Assembly: GCA_964540925.1 (NCBI GenBank)
Contig: CAZIOR010000024.1
Coordinates: 1 to 9,073, forward strand
DNA length: 9,073 bases
Source: CAZFRF01 sp964540925
GTDB lineage: Bacteria > Patescibacteriota > Microgenomatia > Levybacterales > UBA12049
Direction: 5' to 3'
Shown: piece by piece, positions 1 to 7,129 of the stretch
How positions within the stretch are numbered: position 1 is the stretch's first letter
How the letters are laid out: each line of letters opens with the position of its first letter
Notes under the pieces: model-generated
Databases searched by the model: none
Seen by the model: the letters and a program-made list of their open reading frames with translations, nothing else
What the model was told of the DNA's origin: nothing
Translations under genes and position numbers: made by a program

Positions 1-459
1 CAAAATGTAGCTTTAATATCAGATGCAGGAACTCCAACAGTTTCAGATCCTGGATTTAAACTAATTAGAGAAGCTTTAAAAGAAGGTGTAAAAGTAGTTT
101 CTATTCCAGGACCATCATCAGTAATTTCAGCACTTGTTTCTTCCGGCCTGCCAACTGATAAGTTTACATTTGTTGGATTTTTACCTCAAAAACCTGGACA
201 CAGAATAACTTTTCTTAAAAATCTATTAAAGAGTCAAAGCCTAGTTTCCACAACTGTAATTTTGTTTGAATCTCCATATAAAATTCTAACTTCGTTAAAA
301 GATATTCAAAGTGTTTTTGGAGACATAGAAATTGTCATGGCTAGGGAGTTAACTAAGCTTCATGAAGAAGTTGTTAAGTCAAAAATTAGCGAACTTATTG
401 AAAGAATTGAAACTAGGAAATTAAAAGGAGAAATAACACTGCTTTTTAATTTAAAGTGA
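1..459 (+). CDS. rsmI: RsmI, 16S rRNA 2'-O-ribose methyltransferase (partial, 5' end missing)
   Basis: The reading frame is open from base 1 and ends at a TGA at 457-459, giving 152 visible residues; the N-terminal part (roughly 80 residues by comparison with E. coli RsmI) lies upstream of the window. The family SAM-dependently methylates the 2'-OH of C1402 in 16S rRNA at the decoding centre. Signatures seen in order: VALISDAGTPTVSDPG (residues 3-18, the glycine-rich motif of the tetrapyrrole-methylase fold), IPGPSS (about 35-40), SGLPTDKFTFVGFLP (about 47-61), LFESPYKI (about 87-94), and MARELTKLHEE (about 112-122). The protein stops right after GEITLLFNLK, the end of the catalytic domain, so the roughly 55-residue C-terminal helical domain of the E. 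coli protein is absent. The frame is intact with no frameshift. Its 3' end overlaps the convergent enolase gene by 9 bp. Family assignment is confident. Confidence 0.93.
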   Translation, partial: QNVALISDAGTPTVSDPGFKLIREALKEGVKVVSIPGPSSVISALVSSGLPTDKFTFVGFLPQKPGHRITFLKNLLKSQSLVSTTVILFESPYKILTSLKDIQSVFGDIEIVMARELTKLHEEVVKSKISELIERIETRKLKGEITLLFNLK

Positions 460-1713
460 TTTTAGCTGACTTTCAATAGCAAGTAACCTGTTATACTTAG
501 CAACTCTTTCGCCTCTGACAGGTGCACCAAATTTAACATAATCCGCACTGACTGCAACAGCAAAATCAGCTATAAAGTCATCATTTGTTTCTCCGCTTCT
601 ATGAGAAACAATTATTTTAAGCCCAGCTTCTTTTGCCATTTCTGAGACTGCCAAGGCTTCGATTACAGTTCCAATTTGATTTGGTTTAATAATAATCGCA
701 CTGACTGCTTTTTTCTGCATTGCCTCAGATAATCTAAATGGATTAGTTGCAGTTAAGTCGTCACCTACAATCATTGTTTGTGAAGACATTCTGGCGTAGA
801 GCTCTTGCCAACCTGGCCAATCGTCTTCCTGCATCCCATCTTCAAGATAGAGAAGATGGAACTGATCGTTGATATTGTTATAAATATCGATTAAATCTTT
901 AGCAGCAAGACTCGTTGATTTGTCCTTAATCGTATACTTTCCTTCATCATAAAAATTATTAGCAGCAGCATCCAAGCCAATAAACATGTCAAAACCAATT
1001 CTTAAATTTGCAGATTCAATTGCGTGCTTAATTAAGGTTAAAGCATCTATATTATTACCAAGTTTTGGAGAGAAACCACCTTCAATTCCGATTAAAGTTG
1101 AAAGATTGTTTTGTTCAAGGACTTTTTTTAAAGAAAAGTAAGTATTATTGCCAAAAAGTAACGCATCACTATATGTTTTAGATGAAGCTGGAATAACTAA
1201 AAACTCCTGGAAATCAACGTTTCCGCCACCATGTTTGCCACCATTTAAAATATTAAAACAAGGAGTTGGTATTCTATGCGCGTTAGCTTCGTCTTTCTTA
1301 ACATATTCTCTTAAGTAAAGAAAAAGAGGTAAGACAGCAGATTTAGCGCTAGCTTTAGCAATAGCCATGGAGATAGATAAGGTTGCATTTGAGCCTAATT
1401 TTGATTTATTCAAAGTTCCATCTAATTCAATGATCTTTTTATCTATTATTTGCTGATTAGACGCTTCCATGCCAATTAAAAAAGGGGATAAAAGCTTATT
1501 AATATTATCAATTGCATTTAATACTCCAAGACCCTGATATCTTTTAGGATCATTATCTTTTAATTCTAAAGCTTCGTATTTACCAATTGAAGTTCCGCTA
1601 GGAACTGAAGCAATACCACTGGCTCCGTCACTTAAAATGACAGTTGTTTCAATGGTTGGTTCGCCTTTAGCATTTAATATCTCTCTTGCAGTTATTTGTT
1701 TAATTTTTGCCAT
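451..1713 (-). CDS. eno: Enolase (phosphopyruvate hydratase), divergent
   Basis: Interconverts 2-phosphoglycerate and PEP in the cytoplasm. Its 420 residues match normal enolase length (E. coli about 430). By family alignment from memory: flexible loop SGTSIGKYEALELKD (39-53), His161 in NGGKHGGGN, Glu170 in QEF, catalytic Glu211 in GIEGGFSP, Mg2+ ligands Asp248 (GLDAAANNF), Glu291 (LEDGMQEDDW) and Asp318 (GDDLTATN), catalytic Lys343 (KPNQIGT), the SHRSGET signature (370-376) and Lys394. All catalytic residues are present, so it should be active. Oddities: the usual GDEGG is GIEGG, the loop SGAST is SGTSI, and the usual KTGSxSRSDR is KFGAPVRGER. The ATG at 1713 is chosen because MAKIKQITAREILNAKG matches the normal enolase N-terminus. 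It is last in the minus-strand run, one base after the PEP synthase stop, so it is probably co-transcribed and translationally coupled. No Shine-Dalgarno sequence is visible at normal spacing. Confidence 0.95.
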   Translation of the reverse strand: MAKIKQITAREILNAKGEPTIETTVILSDGASGIASVPSGTSIGKYEALELKDNDPKRYQGLGVLNAIDNINKLLSPFLIGMEASNQQIIDKKIIELDGTLNKSKLGSNATLSISMAIAKASAKSAVLPLFLYLREYVKKDEANAHRIPTPCFNILNGGKHGGGNVDFQEFLVIPASSKTYSDALLFGNNTYFSLKKVLEQNNLSTLIGIEGGFSPKLGNNIDALTLIKHAIESANLRIGFDMFIGLDAAANNFYDEGKYTIKDKSTSLAAKDLIDIYNNINDQFHLLYLEDGMQEDDWPGWQELYARMSSQTMIVGDDLTATNPFRLSEAMQKKAVSAIIIKPNQIGTVIEALAVSEMAKEAGLKIIVSHRSGETNDDFIADFAVAVSADYVKFGAPVRGERVAKYNRLLAIESQLKSL

Positions 1714-1714
1714 A

Positions 1715-3973
1715 TTATTTTCTTAAAAGTTCCTTTTCAAATTGCAAAACATGTCGCCTTGTATTATCGACTGCGTCAGGCGAAACAGAAAGACTAGTAA
1801 CTCCCCAGAAAACCATATTTTTTATAAGCTCAGTGTAGGTAGAGGCAGCTTGACCGCAGAGCGATGATGTTATTCCATATTTATGTGCTGTTTTAACAAC
1901 ATGTTCAAACGCCCACATCATTGAAGGGTACATTTCATTAAATTCGCTAGCTACTTCATGATTATCTCTATCAGTTCCCATCATAAGCATAGTTAAATCA
2001 TTTGAACCAATAGAAACACCATCAATACCTACTTTAATAAAGCGATCAAGCAATATTACATTAGTTGGTATTTCGACCATCATCCAAATCTTAAAAGTTT
2101 CAGATCTGATAATTCCGGCGTTGGTAATTAGACTTTTTACCTTTTCAAGTTCTTCAACAGTACGTACAAAAGGAACCATAATCCAGAGATTTTTAAGACC
2201 CATTTCATTTCTCACTTTTTTAATTGCTTCAAGCTCTAATTTAAAGACTTCTGGATCATGCATATACCTAAAAGCACCTCTAAATCCAAGCATTGGATTT
2301 GATTCTAAAGGCTCATAATCTTTACCACCAATTAAATTTCTATATTCATTGGTTTTAAAATCTGAAGCTCTATAGACAACTGGTTTTCCGTTAAAAGCAG
2401 TGCAGAATTTAGCTAGATTTTCAGCTAATTTATTTATGTATTCTTGACGTTTGCCATCATGAATCATTTTCTTTGGATGAACGCCAATATTGGCCATAAT
2501 AAATTCAGCTCTTAAAAGACCTATTCCATCTACATTTAATCTTCCAACTCGATCAGCAGCTTCTGGCTCAGCAAGATTGACGTAAATTTTAGTAGCAGTT
2601 TTAATTTGTTCAAATTCTAAAACTTTAGGTGAGATATCTTTAATTACTCCACCTTTGTAAACTTCACCTTTTGATCCATCAACTGAGATGACCTCATTGT
2701 TTCTTAGCTTAGTTGTAGCGTGTTCAGTACCAACTACTGCAGGAATTCCAAGTTCTCTAGAAACAATAGCAGCGTGAGAAGTTCTGCCACCACTATCAGT
2801 TACAATTGCACTGGCTTTTTTCATTGCAGAAACAAAGTCTGGGTTAGTCTGTGGGGCTACCAAAACGTCTCCAGGAAGTATTTTATCTATTTCCTTAGCT
2901 GAGTGAATAATCTTGACTGGACCATTACCAATACCTGGGCTGGCTGGATCTCCTTTTAATAAAAGTTGTAAGCTTTGGGTATCAACTGTAGTTTTTTTAG
3001 CTTGGGTATTTGTGGTAGTTACAGCTCTAGTTTGAACAATATAAACCTTATCTTTTTCAATTGCCCATTCAATATCCTGAGGGAAATAGTAATGTTTTTC
3101 GAGTTTTTTACCTAAAGTTGCAAGTTCCTTTATTTCTTTATCACTTAGTTTTAGTTTAGAGCCTTTATCTTTGCCTAATTTTATCTTTTTATTATCAATA
3201 CCTTTTTTAATCAGTGTGTATTCTTGATAGTTAGTTTCTTTTTTTAGAATTGTTAAGTCCGTTTTTTTAACTTCATAATGATCTGGATTAACTTCACCTT
3301 GAACAATTAGCTCTCCTAATCCATAGATTGCCTCAATAACCAAGGTTTCTTTGTTATTATTGACTGGATCAATAGTAAACATGATTCCAGATTTGTCTGA
3401 TTCAACCATTTTCTGAACTACTAAGGCAATCCCGGTTTTTACATGGTCAAACTTTTGTTGGTGTCTATAGAAAATGGCTCTAGCATTAAATAGAGAAGCC
3501 CAACCTTCTTTAATTTTTTCCAAAAGCACAGCATCACCCTTAACGTTTAGGAAAGTTTCTTGTTGACCAGCAAATGAAGCGTTAGCCAAGTCTTCTGCTG
3601 TAGCAGAAGACCTAACCGCAACTAATGCTTCATTTAAAACGCTTCCAAGTTTTGCATAGGCAGTTACTAATTCATGAGTTAATTCTTCTGAGATTTTTCC
3701 ATCTAATATTAATTTTTTAATATGCTTTGAGACCTGATCTAAAGATTTTGGATTATTAAAATTAGTTGTAGAAATTAAATGTTGAATCTTGGTAGAAAGA
3801 GAATTTTCTCTAATAAAATGATAATAAGCATTTGCAGTAACAACAAAGCCATTGGGGACGGGGATACCAGCGTTATATATTTCTCCTAAGTTAGCACCTT
3901 TGCCGCCTACCAGAGAAACATCGTGTTTGTTTATTTCTCTAAACCAGGCAATAAAATGGGATTGGGCAGCCAT
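1715..3973 (-). CDS. ppsA: Phosphoenolpyruvate synthase (pyruvate, water dikinase)
   Basis: Catalyses pyruvate + ATP + H2O to PEP + AMP + Pi through a phosphohistidine. Three family domains are recognisable in 752 residues (E. coli enzyme 792). The N-terminal ATP-grasp domain (about 8-320) has LVGGKGANLGE (21-31), VRSSATAEDL (120-129) and DIEWA (300-304). The swivelling phosphohistidine domain (about 340-440) has GGRTSHAAIVSRELGIPAVVG (395-415) with catalytic His400. The PEP/pyruvate TIM barrel (about 460-752) has LLRAEF (486-491), GFRGAFRY (563-570), SIGSNDLTML (655-664) and acid/base Cys706 in LCGQAAS (family usually CGQAPS). Length and domain order favour PEP synthase over the longer pyruvate phosphate dikinase (about 870 residues). 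In organisms without pyruvate kinase such enzymes may also run toward pyruvate; direction cannot be read here. A 43-bp upstream gap holds a promoter-like sequence, and the gene is followed after one base by enolase. The ATP-grasp coding region contains a strong hairpin (3581-3616). Confidence 0.95.
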   Translation of the reverse strand: MAAQSHFIAWFREINKHDVSLVGGKGANLGEIYNAGIPVPNGFVVTANAYYHFIRENSLSTKIQHLISTTNFNNPKSLDQVSKHIKKLILDGKISEELTHELVTAYAKLGSVLNEALVAVRSSATAEDLANASFAGQQETFLNVKGDAVLLEKIKEGWASLFNARAIFYRHQQKFDHVKTGIALVVQKMVESDKSGIMFTIDPVNNNKETLVIEAIYGLGELIVQGEVNPDHYEVKKTDLTILKKETNYQEYTLIKKGIDNKKIKLGKDKGSKLKLSDKEIKELATLGKKLEKHYYFPQDIEWAIEKDKVYIVQTRAVTTTNTQAKKTTVDTQSLQLLLKGDPASPGIGNGPVKIIHSAKEIDKILPGDVLVAPQTNPDFVSAMKKASAIVTDSGGRTSHAAIVSRELGIPAVVGTEHATTKLRNNEVISVDGSKGEVYKGGVIKDISPKVLEFEQIKTATKIYVNLAEPEAADRVGRLNVDGIGLLRAEFIMANIGVHPKKMIHDGKRQEYINKLAENLAKFCTAFNGKPVVYRASDFKTNEYRNLIGGKDYEPLESNPMLGFRGAFRYMHDPEVFKLELEAIKKVRNEMGLKNLWIMVPFVRTVEELEKVKSLITNAGIIRSETFKIWMMVEIPTNVILLDRFIKVGIDGVSIGSNDLTMLMMGTDRDNHEVASEFNEMYPSMMWAFEHVVKTAHKYGITSSLCGQAASTYTELIKNMVFWGVTSLSVSPDAVDNTRRHVLQFEKELLRK
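3581..3616 (-). repeat. Inverted repeat / strong potential mRNA hairpin inside PEP synthase
   Basis: Arms GTCTTCTGCT (3590-3599) and AGCAGAAGAC (3602-3611) are perfect inverted copies with a 2-bp centre, flanked by a second pair GTTAG (3581-3585) and CTAAC (3612-3616), with four unpaired bases (3586-3589) on one side only. In the mRNA this allows about 14 pairs with a UACA tetraloop. It encodes the conserved VRSSATAEDLAN segment of the ATP-grasp domain, so protein constraint may account for part of it. The structure is seen directly; any function is unknown. Confidence 0.55.
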
Positions 3974-3980
3974 ATAAGTA

Positions 3981-4010
3981 ATTATGTATTATTATAAACC
4001 TAATTTACAA
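3981..4010 (-). promoter_or_regulatory. Candidate promoter in the gap before PEP synthase
   Basis: Two overlapping readings exist on the minus strand. TTGTAA (4005-4010) and CATAAT (3981-3986) with an 18-bp spacer form a -35/-10 pair; alternatively TATAAT (3991-3996) stands alone 17 bases before the ATG. This 43-bp gap is the longest non-coding stretch in the window and has no ribosome binding site, so a separate promoter for PEP synthase and enolase is plausible. AT-richness makes chance matches likely. Confidence 0.35.
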
Positions 4011-4016
4011 GCGGTG

Positions 4017-5060
4017 CTATTTTTTAAGTTCTGCTTTAAAATAATCTACCCAAGGAATTAAGCTTGGATCTTCACCATACAAAACACCTAGATAAAAGGT
4101 AACAAAACCACCAAACGACAAAACAGATAACATTTGTGAAAGTTTTGTAGTTCCCGGTACTTGAAAATGTAAGCTCTCAATATGATTTTGAGTAACTACA
4201 TCTTCTGTTAGCTTTATTCTTTTAAGATGTTTAGGGTCATATAGATTTGAATCTAAAAATAAAGTTTTCATTTTAAGATCAGTTGGGTATTTAAAACCTT
4301 CCATTAAATGATGGTTTAGTTCAGGAATATCTTCAAATGCAGCAAATGACTTTGAGGTCTCATTAAATTGGTTTCTAAGTACATGAGCATTACCAAGCAA
4401 AAAACCGCTGCACATAATTAATGGAAAATAATCTTTTAATTTTGGTGCAAGAGACATTGCATCCTGCATTATTTTTTCTTGATTTTCTCTTAACTCAGAA
4501 ATAGCAGTTTTAATTTCTTCGTCTGTTAGGCTTAATATTCCTAATTTATTAAGTAAAATAATTGTTCCTAAAATCATATATCCTGTACCAAGTCTTGGTT
4601 GACCAGAAGGATTATTTCTAGGATCAAAAATAAGAGCAGGCATATTATTTTCTTTTAAGATTTCACTCAAAGGTCCACCATTAGTAATAGCGGTAACTTT
4701 TAGATTCTTCTCAATTGCTTCTTTTGCACAAGCTAATGACTCTTCAGTTGTTCCAGAATAACTAGATAAAATAATTAATGATTTTGAATTTGCAAAAGCA
4801 GGAAGATCATAATCATTGTTAAAAATAAGAGGAATGTTTAATTTATCTTTAAATAGAGACTGAATAATATAGCTACTGTATGCTGATCCTCCCATTCCAC
4901 AAAGAACAATATTTTCAAATCCAGTGTAATTTTCAGGGAAATTTAAAGGTTTAGCATCCTCCCAGATTTGCTCACATTGATCTGCAAGCAGTCCTGTTGA
5001 GCCAAAAACATCTTTTGGATCTAAGTTTTTGAATGATAATGGGTTACTTAAATCAATCAT
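4017..5060 (-). CDS. Bifunctional phosphoglucose/phosphomannose isomerase (SIS fold)
   Basis: Predicted to interconvert fructose-6-P with glucose-6-P and mannose-6-P. Its 347 residues fit the small archaeal/bacterial PGI/PMI family rather than classical PGI (about 550 residues). Two SIS sugar-phosphate domains are visible: the first with CGMGGSAYSSYI (54-65) and LSSYSGTTEESLA (98-110), which bind the phosphate; the second from about 210, with NQFNETSKSFAAFEDIPELNHHLMEG (230-255 region) and a C-terminal YLGVLYGEDPSLIPWVD (323-339). Glu234 and His250 have the same 16-residue spacing as the catalytic Glu203 and His219 I recall for the Pyrobaculum aerophilum enzyme, and QPRLG (154-158) holds the expected substrate-binding Arg156; this mapping is from memory. 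The start ATG shares an ATGA overlap with the phosphomutase stop, implying translational coupling and a joint function in hexose phosphate metabolism. A pure SIS regulator is unlikely given the catalytic residues. Confidence 0.9.
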   Translation of the reverse strand: MIDLSNPLSFKNLDPKDVFGSTGLLADQCEQIWEDAKPLNFPENYTGFENIVLCGMGGSAYSSYIIQSLFKDKLNIPLIFNNDYDLPAFANSKSLIILSSYSGTTEESLACAKEAIEKNLKVTAITNGGPLSEILKENNMPALIFDPRNNPSGQPRLGTGYMILGTIILLNKLGILSLTDEEIKTAISELRENQEKIMQDAMSLAPKLKDYFPLIMCSGFLLGNAHVLRNQFNETSKSFAAFEDIPELNHHLMEGFKYPTDLKMKTLFLDSNLYDPKHLKRIKLTEDVVTQNHIESLHFQVPGTTKLSQMLSVLSFGGFVTFYLGVLYGEDPSLIPWVDYFKAELKK

Positions 5061-6442
5061 TTTGCAATCGATTCTATAAAGGCCTTTAATTCAGCAAATT
5101 TTGAATCTGTTATTGACTTATCTAGGCTTTCAACGTTTAATCTAAGTAGTGGTTCTGTATTAGATGTTCTAACACTGAATCTAAAATCGGGGTAGGTAAT
5201 AGCAATGCCATCCATATCATTTAAAGCACCATCTGCATATTTTTCTTTTAATTTTTCCAATATTTCTTTAGCGTTAGAAACCTTGAAGTTAAATTCACCT
5301 GATTCATAACTTCTTCTAAGTTCTTCAACAATTTCAGAAAGTTTCTTATTTTCCCTGGTCATAACTCCTAAAACAGTTAAAATAACTGGCATTGGAGCTT
5401 CTCCATTACCTGCAAGTTTATAGAAGAAATGACTTGAAGATTCACCGGCAAAAATTGCTCCAGTTTCATGCATTTTTTCAGTAATGAATGCGTGACCTAC
5501 TTTAGTAATGTCATATTTGCCACCATTTTCTTCAATAATTTTAATTGGATTCAATACATATCTAACATCAAAAAGGATTGTTGCTCCAGGATTAGTTTTT
5601 AAAAGTTCTCTAGCAACTAAGGATGTAATAATTGATGGGGGAACGATTTGACCTTTTTCATCAACAAAGAAAAATCTATCTCCATCTCCATCTGGAGCGA
5701 ATCCAATATCTGCTTTTTCTTCCAGAAGTTTTGCTTGTAAGTCTTCAAGATTTTTGAAATCAAGTGGATCTGCTTGATGAGCAGGAAAAGTTCCATCTAA
5801 TTCAAAATTCATGCGAATCAGATTTCCTGGGATAACTTTAAAGAGCTCATTTAAATAAACTGCTCCCATTGAATTGGCTGCATCAGCAACAATTTTGTAT
5901 TCTTTAACTTCTGGATTGCCAGCAATTTTTAATGAGTTTTGTACTTCCTTAGAAACTATGTCTGACACTTGGGTAACGCTTCCTGGTTCAACCTTAACTA
6001 AAGGTTGCCCATCAAGACTTAAGGTCTTAACGTCTTCCATTCCAGTGGTTTTACCAATTTTAATAAGACCGTTATCTGAATTCATAACGATCTTGAGACC
6101 GTTATAATCTTTAGGATTATGAGATGCGCTAATTTGGATACCACCATCAGCTTTTAGCTCATAAACTGCAAAATACATTGATGGAGTCGAAGCAATTCCA
6201 ATATTCAAAACTTCAACGCCACAGTCAATTAGAGCCTGTTGTGCTGCCTCTGAAAGGCTTGGAGAAGAAACTCTCATGTCTCTGGATAAAACTAACTTTA
6301 ATTTTTCTTTACCAGATTTTTGAGATATTACTTTAAAAATAGATTGAACGATTTTCTTTGTTCCTTCTTCGTCCAGCTGCGTGGGGTAAATTGCACGTAT
6401 GTCGTAAGATTTGAAAATAGAAGGTTCTATTATCATTACCAT
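5057..6442 (-). CDS. Phosphomannomutase/phosphoglucomutase (alpha-D-phosphohexomutase)
   Basis: Interconverts mannose-6-P/mannose-1-P and probably glucose-6-P/glucose-1-P, supplying sugar-1-phosphates for nucleotide sugars. The 461 residues and four motifs in order are diagnostic: N-terminal PSIFKSYDIRAIYP (7-20); active-site phosphoserine Ser107 in SASHNP (105-110); metal loop DGDGDR (251-256) with Asp251, Asp253 and Asp255; sugar-binding GESSSH (333-338), where Pseudomonas PMM/PGM has GEMSGH; and phosphate-binding RTSNTEP (425-431). The dual-specificity group is inferred from the PSIFKxYDIR start and overall form; substrate preference is not proven. Two starts are possible: ATG at 6442 (MVMIIEPS) or ATG at 6436 (MIIEPS); the family normally begins only a few residues before PSIFK, so both fit. 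The gene begins 3 bp after the holA-like stop and overlaps the PGI/PMI start by 4 bp (ATGA). Confidence 0.92.
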   Translation of the reverse strand: MVMIIEPSIFKSYDIRAIYPTQLDEEGTKKIVQSIFKVISQKSGKEKLKLVLSRDMRVSSPSLSEAAQQALIDCGVEVLNIGIASTPSMYFAVYELKADGGIQISASHNPKDYNGLKIVMNSDNGLIKIGKTTGMEDVKTLSLDGQPLVKVEPGSVTQVSDIVSKEVQNSLKIAGNPEVKEYKIVADAANSMGAVYLNELFKVIPGNLIRMNFELDGTFPAHQADPLDFKNLEDLQAKLLEEKADIGFAPDGDGDRFFFVDEKGQIVPPSIITSLVARELLKTNPGATILFDVRYVLNPIKIIEENGGKYDITKVGHAFITEKMHETGAIFAGESSSHFFYKLAGNGEAPMPVILTVLGVMTRENKKLSEIVEELRRSYESGEFNFKVSNAKEILEKLKEKYADGALNDMDGIAITYPDFRFSVRTSNTEPLLRLNVESLDKSITDSKFAELKAFIESIAK

Positions 6443-6445
6443 ATA

Positions 6446-7129
6446 TTATAAATCTAGAAGAAAAAAGTCAATCCTTTTAGATAGTGGTGTAGGACTAAGT
6501 CCAAATTTTGTTTCGTAATCAATATCCATTAGTTTTTTATATAAAGAAATTAATTTTTCCTTACTAAATCTTGACCCCTGTGATCTTAGTTTCGATTCTT
6601 GCCAAGGAGCCATTCTTTTTGTTTCATCTATTTGTGAACCTAATTCTACTCCCAGCATTAATCTAAATTGCCTGATTAACATATAAAAGATTAGCTCTGT
6701 CTCCATTTGTTTTTCTAAATCTTTAAAAAGTCCTAAAGTTTTTGAGTTATTGGGATATACATTATCTAAAAAAGAAAACAAAATCTGTGGGTAATTAAAC
6801 AGACTGACTTGGGCTTTTTTAATTAAGGCGGTTTGAGTTTTAGTTAATTCTTTATCTTCCCAAAAAACAATATTTAGATTTGGATTTTGGTTTATATAAT
6901 CAACAATTTGCTTAAGCTCTGTGGAATTACTTTTTTTGTTGGAAAAAAAGTTTTCAATGAATACATCTTTGTCAGATGAAAACAGTGAATCTCCTTCGAA
7001 TGTTTGAAAAAAAGTATTGTAGTCCAAGTTTTTACCTTCAAAAACAGTTGGATTAGCAATTTTTTGACGAGTTTCTATATAAATGTTTCGTGATTTAGCT
7101 GTATCAGTTCCGTGAATTACAAGTATCAT
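6446..7129 (-). CDS. Short DNA polymerase III delta subunit-like protein (HolA family)
   Basis: Probably the delta subunit of the clamp loader, which opens the beta sliding clamp; not proven. The N-terminus MILVIHGTDTAKSRNIYIE resembles the delta start (xxYGEDxxxxR). The C-terminal half carries the best evidence: METELIFYMLIRQFRLML (142-159), RMAPWQESKLRSQGSRFS (172-189), then LISLYKKLMDIDYETKFG (193-210), the pattern of the delta collar domain (bring-together helices, KLxxQA.. and a final D-x-x-x-K-x-G). No Walker A is seen, as expected for delta. At 227 residues it is much shorter than E. coli HolA (343); the AAA+-like N-terminal part is compressed to about 120 residues. It overlaps the metallopeptidase by 4 bp (ATGA) and lies 3 bp before the phosphomutase. 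The nearest GAGG is 16 bases before the ATG, too far for a ribosome binding site. An alternative is an uncharacterised paralogue of delta. Confidence 0.65.
   Translation of the reverse strand: MILVIHGTDTAKSRNIYIETRQKIANPTVFEGKNLDYNTFFQTFEGDSLFSSDKDVFIENFFSNKKSNSTELKQIVDYINQNPNLNIVFWEDKELTKTQTALIKKAQVSLFNYPQILFSFLDNVYPNNSKTLGLFKDLEKQMETELIFYMLIRQFRLMLGVELGSQIDETKRMAPWQESKLRSQGSRFSKEKLISLYKKLMDIDYETKFGLSPTPLSKRIDFFLLDL

Noticed and set aside
437..458. Imperfect stem CACTgcTTT / AAAGTG across the rsmI and enolase stops as a bidirectional terminator
   Set aside because: The stem is short, bulged and AT-rich, and there is no solid T-run directly after it on either strand.
836..859. Inverted repeat CCATCTTC / GAAGATGG with an 8-base loop in the enolase gene
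   Set aside because: Eight-base arms with a loop of this size are expected by chance once or more in a 9-kb AT-rich window, and it lies on conserved LEDGM codons.
2121..2902. Plus-strand open frames at 2121-2318 and 2720-2902
   Set aside because: They lie fully inside the PEP synthase gene on the opposite strand and their translations show no domain or family pattern.
5874..6107. Plus-strand open frame of 77 codons
   Set aside because: It is antisense to the phosphohexomutase gene, low in complexity, and resembles no protein.
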